A stretch of DNA of 64,000 nt from Lichtheimia corymbifera B2541 (taxonomy: Eukaryota > Mucoromycota > Mucoromycetes > Mucorales > Lichtheimiaceae), in the NCBI GenBank assembly GCA_000697475.1, contig JNEU01001144.1, forward strand, positions 310,001 to 374,000, read 5' to 3'. Under the pieces are notes generated by a model, which did no database searches, was not told where the DNA came from, and saw only the letters and a program-made list of their open reading frames with translations. Made by a program: the position numbers and the translations under genes. This document shows, piece by piece, positions 58,221-64,000 of this stretch (the stretch's first letter is position 1; the number at the start of each line of letters is the position of its first letter).

Positions 58221-60511
58221 GCAGCAACCTGCTTTGTACATGCGAATTCCAGTGGATGGGGTGCACCATATCAGCTATCAAGTACACCGCAATATAAAAC
58301 AATCCTCACCTGATGGAGATGCGATAGGCCACCAGCCGGATGAAAAAGGAAGCATATCAGCAGCAATATTGGACTTGCAATACTTATGGATGGAAGGATG
58401 GGTGGAATCAAGTGCAGTGGTGGGCAATCCTGGAATGTTGCTTTGTTACTTGGCGCGTCGTCAACAGGAACGATCACGTGGGTACGACTGAGGACGATGA
58501 TGGATTGATGAAAGGGGTTGTACAGCCATGGATGATACTGGGCCACTCGATTCAATGCATGCAGCAGCTATTTTGCAACCATGGATGAAGGATGATTATA
58601 CCGGCGGTAACAAAGAATACAATGTCACAATGACACAATTATCCCTGTTGCCTCGATTTGATTCAGCTCAACAACACTACACTATAGTTTTCGGTTTCCA
58701 GTAACCAACAACAAAGGGTCTTTGTGTATATGGAAAAGGCAAGTGCAATGGGACAAAGAATGAAAAAGGTGTTTATTGTATGTGTGCTAATAATGAATTG
58801 TATAGGCTTCTTTTGGTCAGGCGGTGCAACTGGTGCATCATCACTGCAGAAGCTTCTTGGGATGCGTCCAGGGCTCTATAGGTCTGCGTTGAACTGATGG
58901 ATCGATGACGACAGGTTTTTGGAAGAGCATGGTCACCTTATTGAGGTAAAGGGGGATTTGCAACCGTCCGGGCGTGAATGTGTTGACATCAGTGTTCTTC
59001 TCGTGATAGGCTTGTTCTTTCTCTTTGAGGATCTCTTTCATGAGGCGAAAGCAATATTGGTCATTCTTTATTTGGAGAGGATGAAATGAGGACAACTATG
59101 AACCTGGACTCTACGTAAGTGATGTCCTTTCTTGCCATGGATCGAACTGGCCTTGCTTGATTCGTACAGTGCTTTCTCAAGAACAAGGGATCGCCATGAT
59201 CATCAAACCCATCATCGCTTCAATAATCCAATAGTACTAGTGGTGATCACCCTATATCCCTAAACGGTAACGTACAGCAGCATAATTTATTCATCATCAT
59301 CATCATCATCATCATCATCTACAATGTGCAGTAAATTCTTGCATGCATTTCAATAAATTGACTTGACATTCTAATTTCATCAAACGAGCCATCGTTGTGA
59401 TTTACCATATCATCGACAAAACGCCAAGGAGCTCATAGGATCTACCACCCCAACTCGTTATATTAAATTATGTACAAACAAATCCTGTGTTCGATAAAAC
59501 AGTGCATGTTCCTACTTAATCTTATGCGGAGACATGCTTATAAAAAGCAACGACAGTCAACCATCGCCTTTCTCAATAGTGATTTTGGTATTCTTCCTGT
59601 TGCCGCTGGGACTTATTCTCAAGTCATCGGTAGCTGATCAAGAAGCGATATCAGCATGCAGGCTATGCGATATCGCTTGAGTAACAAAAGATAGAAGCGA
59701 CCATGTTGAAGGGTTTAATAACGCACCCCTTCTGGGACTTTTTTTTACCATTCACAAAGTCAACCTCTCTTGCGTCATTTCTCGAAATTGAGTGTCCAAA
59801 AGAACAACCAGCTCCAACGGGCATAACTTTGTAACCACATATAACAAAGCCATGGTTGCTTTTTGAGTAATCCAACGAGGCTGCACCACCATGTAAAAGG
59901 ATACAGGAAAACAATCGATGCGAGTACAACCCCGATCTAAGGAGCAAAAAAAAAAAAAAAAAAAAAAAAGGAACCCCACTGCACGTCAAGTTATCATCTC
60001 AACTACGACAATGCATACAGCCTTATCGTCAGGTGTTATCAAAACCGGGATGCCTACCTCAATGTTTGTGTTTACATCGCCAGCTCCGCTGAAAAAGCAT
60101 CTCTATGCAAGGTACTCCTCCATATTACATCATCGTACAATGTATGGAAGAATGGGATGGAATCTCGCTATTAGAAAGGGACTCGTGCTGCTAACTACAT
60201 GGAACGAAAGTTATGCATGCAAATGCAGGGAAACAGCAACAGCTATTGTGGAAAGATATCATGGTTCTACAAGGAGGAACGTATTGCATAAGAAAAGTCA
60301 CTGCATTGTCGATCCAAAGATATCCAGGGGAACGCAATGCATTGGAGAATCACCTAGCGTTAGACATTGCGATAAAATCACCCACTAGAGGAAAATCCCG
60401 TACTATAGGCAAAAAAGAAAAGTACTATGCTTTTCTTTTCGTTTATTCAATACTAGATAAGATCATACACTAAGAAGATAAATTGACGAGTAAAGAGTGG
60501 GGTTGTAGATT
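58221..60511. other. Gene-poor tail of the repeat-rich island
   Basis: No gene is supported. There is a CAT trinucleotide microsatellite (about 59292-59319) and a 24-base poly-A run (59946-59969). A minus-strand frame at 58841-59095 (DQYCFRLMKEILKEKEQAYH...) has a protein-like composition but no ATG. A frame near 60213-60386 is Lys/Gln-rich with no recognised domain. These are compatible with degraded insertions. Confidence 0.4.
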
Positions 60512-61865
60512 TTACGACTTGTTACGGAAAAAGCCATGTACTGACCGGCGTTTGGGCTTGAGAGAGGCAGGGTCGCTGCTTCCACCATCAGCGGGCATAG
60601 GTGGAACGGCGGGGGGGGTCACTTGGTAGCCATTATTTTGAATGGCAAATTGATCGCCATTATGTGGAAAGCTAAAGTCGTTGTTGTTGGTGGCAGTGGT
60701 TACAGAGGAGGGTGCTGCTTGATATTTTGGTTTGGGTGGGGATTGTGGTTGTTGTTTGGCAAGATGTGGTGCAGTGTTGGATCGTGAGACGACAGGAGTG
60801 TCAAGATCTTTGGTATGACGCTTGTCGGTTTGCTCTGTGCTTTGTTTCTTTAAAGATGTCGGAGCAGAGTTCCCGTTGGTGGCGGTTTTGGGTGTTGGTG
60901 ATACAGCAGCCTCGTTATTGACGCCACTTTCAGTACCGTCAACGACAGGTTCCTTGTCAACCTTGTCATCTTGCTTGGCGTCATCAGCTGCCTGCTGAGA
61001 ATCTTTATCACTATCGTCGTCATCAATGTCATCGTTATCTTGAGAGCCATTGGGTGACTTTTCGCCTCCACTTGACTTGTCGGTGGCAGGTGGTGTAACA
61101 GGCTCGTGTTGATGAGGAGCATGTCGGTCATCAGCAGCATAATAAAACTCTTCTTGGTTTTGTTCTTCAACCCATTGACGCTGCTTGCGACGTGCTTCTT
61201 CAAAAATGGAAAACCAATTGATTGGGACTTGCACACGTAGTTGACGGCTCCACAAGTGTACTGGTGGATTACCAGCATCATCAAATGCATCGTATGCATC
61301 AAAATCTCCCGGAATATACCTAAACCAGTCATATTGGTATGCTAGACCCCAACACACTTGTGCTACAAGCAAAACTTTACCTAGCCTCTGACCAACGCAT
61401 GGGCGTTGCTTCGGAGCCTATAAGCCAAGATGTGGCGTTATTATTGAGAATCCTGTACCTGATAATGCTGTTTTGAGGGGGGGGGTGAGAGTAACTTACG
61501 CAGCACCGAGAAGCAACACATGTCATCGTCCCAGCCTAACATTTGCGGATCATCGTGTCAAAAGTTATTCTTTATAATTTTGGGCTACTAACTAACTTAC
61601 CTTCAAACAAAGCAACGCACACGTTTCTGATCTTTATAATGTAAAGCGAACCTTGTTTAAGATCATCATGTTCGATTATAGGTAATGGGTCATCCACCAT
61701 GATGGGTTTGGCTTGCCCAGATGATCCAAAGCCGAGAATCTTCTTGTTGGGGAGTTCTGGAGGTGGAGATGCAAGAGAGAATTGGGCTGTTGAATAAGCT
61801 GAACCCGACCAGCGTGCCATTTGGAGGGCGGTATCATCTGTGTTGTTCTTTTTGCTCTTGCCCAT
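60512..61865 (-). CDS. Hypothetical protein, globular N-terminus and disordered C-terminus
   Basis: Four exons (61601-61865, 61500-61535, 61381-61417 and one ending at 60512) keep frame throughout, starting MGKSKKNNTDDTALQMARW at 61865. The N-terminal third contains a folded-looking region: QGSLYIIKIRNVCVALFEG, DDDMCCFSVL, RSEATPMRWSEARYIPGDFDAY and HLWSRQLRVQVPINWFSIFEEARR. A long acidic and Ser/Thr/Lys-rich stretch (SQDNDDIDDDDSDKDSQQAA) follows, then a Pro-rich tail ending in KPKRRSVHGFFRNKS. I recognise no domain. Short exons, good splice sites and an ATG near an expected leader argue for a genuine gene. Confidence 0.75.
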
Positions 61866-63151
61866 GGTGGAAAAAAAAGTGAAAGAGAAGGAAGGGGTAA
61901 GGTGTTTGGGCTCCTTGGGATACAGTGCTCTATATATAAGCAGTTGGATGGTGGTTGATGGTGCTAATGATGATGTGCTCTCCAAGTCCTGGTTATTACA
62001 CGGCGTGGCTGTAACACAATGCACACCTTGCAGCATCCAACCCCTCTTTGCTCTTTTTTGACCAATCCACTCAATTACGCACGGTGCTTGATCTCTCTGG
62101 AAATAGCACATTCGACTTGCATATCATTGACCGCTATTTTTATTACCCATCTACCAAAATGTAATAACAAGCATATCACGGTCTCATTGTGATGACTAAA
62201 CGTATACCATACATTCACGTACATTCCTGACTTGAAGGAAAAGGAGACACTAAAGAATATGCGACTTGGCGCTGTTGGATTGTTTGTTAGTTGGGTAGTG
62301 CTCCTTTTGCAACAACGGCCAACCTAGACTAAAAGGCTGAACCACTGCCGATGCATATATCGAGATGCTGACTATTATGTCGCATCTTTTATCAGCCGCA
62401 CACTCTCCTAGCTGCTGAAATTGATGGTAGATGATGTTCTCTCTCACAAACCTCCTTTGGAATTTAGGTAGCTCGTGTGATCAACAAATTAGAGTGGCAA
62501 TCACTCCTTATTCCCGGGCTACATCATCCTCCCCAAAAAGGAACATGCTTATATATGTGTGCTCAGCGTGTTCTTTATTCACCCATATCAATTGAGGAGC
62601 CTGGTAAAACCGGCGATCATTGCTACAAGGCATGTGCAGCAGCATCAGATGCACGGATGGCTTGTTTTCAGGGCAAAAAGCTGCTGTTGTTGGCATTCTG
62701 CATGTTCTCAAGATGGATCAAGGTTTCATTTGTGACGCTAAAAACGATTGATGCTGCTGGTGCAACTGGTAGGATCGTAACAAGGAGAAAGGGATGGTCA
62801 CCCGTCAAGGGGACAAGAACACCATGAATGAAGTTGCAGCCTTGGCAAAATATGCATAAACAGCGGCAACTGCCTTTTTGTACCGCTTTCTTTATATGAC
62901 TAGTTTTCCGTTCGAGATATAGGCTTACAGCTTGCCACTTGCTCTTAATATGCACCTGGGCAAACAAAGTGTGAGTGACGGGACACAGCTTTCCATGGTA
63001 CAAATAAGCATTTCTTTTTCGGCAATAATGACCAAGTGAATCCTCCGATGGGTTGATCGTCTTTTTTGTTGTTCAGCTTGACAAACAGTGGGCATGACCT
63101 CATTCGGTAGACATTGACTCGTTCTTTTTCGCCTTGTGTGTGTTTTTTTGA
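61866..63151. other. Intergenic region between two hypothetical genes
   Basis: About 1.3 kb between divergent genes. Frames on both strands are short, begin mostly at non-ATG codons and have no recognised domains. A T-rich stretch (GTGTGTGTTTTTTTG at 63136-63150) directly precedes the next ATG. A TATATATAAG element lies near 61931-61940 on the 60.5-kb gene's upstream side. Confidence 0.4.
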
Positions 63152-63799
63152 ATGAACGTTACGGATACATTGTTTGATTCATTCATTAATGGATTGCCCT
63201 CTTCTTTTGATGGCCAAGGAAATGGTACTGATATCAATAATAATGATGGATGTCCCAGCATAGATGATGTGCATGGCGTGTTTTCAATGGTGCAGCAGCA
63301 ATGTGCATCTGACGACCTTGTTGGATTGGCGGGTACAGAAACCGCATCCTTATCATCACAGTCGTCATCGTCATCGTTGTGCGATCTGCAGGAGCACAAG
63401 CACAACATCGGCAACACGACATCCATTGTTATCGGTTCACCGGGGGAAATCTCCGTCAAACCACCCGCTGTCGTTTCTTCGCTCGAGAATATTTACCACT
63501 TGCTGTTTCATGACATTCATCAATTGCTCGCCGAGTCAGCTTTTGATTCACACTCACCGAATCACTCATCCTCACAACATCAACAACACGCACGTCATTA
63601 TCAATCTAAACGTAAACGCGAGATTTCGGTAGCTCCGTCACCAGCACCTTTTGATATGGAAGCAATATTACGTGCACAACAAGAGTTTATCCAGCGGCGT
63701 CAACTTGAGGAGACGTGTAATGATAAAGTACGAGTGTCTTGTACGCTGCCAAAACGTTCCCGAAAGAGAGCGCCTACCAGTGCCCAGCAGCATTTGTGA
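63152..63799 (+). CDS. Hypothetical protein, 215 aa, possible nuclear protein
   Basis: A single-exon frame from the ATG at 63152-63154 to TGA at 63797-63799. The first half is acidic and Asn/Ser-rich (MNVTDTLFDSFINGLPSSFD...), the middle contains Ser-rich and His-rich segments (HQQHARHYQ), and the C-terminal third is basic. Candidate nuclear-localisation motifs are KRKRE and KRSRKR. A short helical segment FDMEAILRAQQEFIQRRQLEE precedes the second. Such composition is seen in fungal transcription-associated proteins, but no DNA-binding domain is visible. No intron is needed. Confidence 0.6.
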   Translation: MNVTDTLFDSFINGLPSSFDGQGNGTDINNNDGCPSIDDVHGVFSMVQQQCASDDLVGLAGTETASLSSQSSSSSLCDLQEHKHNIGNTTSIVIGSPGEISVKPPAVVSSLENIYHLLFHDIHQLLAESAFDSHSPNHSSSQHQQHARHYQSKRKREISVAPSPAPFDMEAILRAQQEFIQRRQLEETCNDKVRVSCTLPKRSRKRAPTSAQQHL

Positions 63800-64000
63800 C
63801 ATGACACCTGCATCGATAATAATAGTAATACCTCAGTCCTTTTGTTTGTGAACTACTACCTTTAGTCTATGATGTGCATATGTGTTTTTGCCCTTGTCCC
63901 CACATCAACAATAATATCCCGATTTTTATATACTACAATGGATGGTTGGATCGTGGACATAGTATCCAGGCTTTGGTATGAGCAATTCAGTCAAATACGG

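Noticed and set aside
59918..60388. Frame starting with a Lys run
   Set aside because: The Lys stretch is the translation of the poly-A tract; the rest shows no domain.

Overview
The window is nuclear DNA of a filamentous fungus, most likely an early-diverging mould of the Mucoromycota (Mucorales-like). This rests on dense short GT-AG introns (mostly 45-75 bp), tightly packed housekeeping genes on both strands, and a conserved fungal gene set: a Dma-type FHA-RING protein, a Sla2/HIP1 protein, a LIM-RhoGAP, a Hal4/Hal5-type kinase, an eL32 ribosomal protein with one intron and a Mn-type CDF transporter. The phylum is an inference from gene style, not from a marker comparison.

From 1 to about 42.8 kb the window is ordinary gene-dense euchromatin with 21 gene models. 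In order: an ACAD11-like phosphotransferase domain protein (cut by the left edge), an orphan seven-transmembrane protein, WDR70, a small hypothetical, a kinesin-4 motor, an FHA-RING ubiquitin ligase, eL32, a manganese-type CDF transporter, Sla2, mitochondrial GatC, the mitochondrial dicarboxylate carrier, a small His/Cys-rich hypothetical, holo-ACP synthase, a three-LIM RhoGAP, a FYVE protein, a coiled-coil hypothetical, acetylglutamate synthase, PIG-U, a Hal4/Hal5-like kinase, RPA3 and TSR2. The themes are mitochondrial metabolism (GatC, DIC, NAGS, holo-ACP synthase), the actin/endocytic and Rho machinery (Sla2, LIM-RhoGAP, FYVE) and nuclear maintenance (WDR70, RPA3, kinesin-4, Dma).

From about 42.8 to 60.4 kb the DNA changes character: few intact genes, and two very large inverted-repeat structures side by side. 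The first (about 44.6-52.1 kb) has two arms of about 3 kb around a 1.5-kb loop that carries a tRNA-Pro(TGG). One arm lies in an unusual protein gene of about 950 codons with a GIY-YIG-nuclease-like segment, readable but with one in-frame TAG. The other arm carries a heavily decayed copy in mirror orientation. The second structure (about 53.5-58.2 kb) looks like a non-coding foldback element: arms of about 1.3 kb, and an interior of alternating, nested palindromic units with about 14 copies of one motif. A 130-bp MITE-like sequence lies between the two. Two further uncharacterised protein genes (60.5 and 63.2 kb) resume normal gene organisation.

Several conserved genes (Sla2 twice, GatC, possibly Dma, the Hal-type kinase and the 25.2-kb hypothetical) need a frame change that no plausible intron explains. 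Draft-consensus indels are the simplest explanation, but a true loss in Sla2 cannot be excluded from the sequence alone. Exon coordinates are hand-derived from splice signals and frame continuity.
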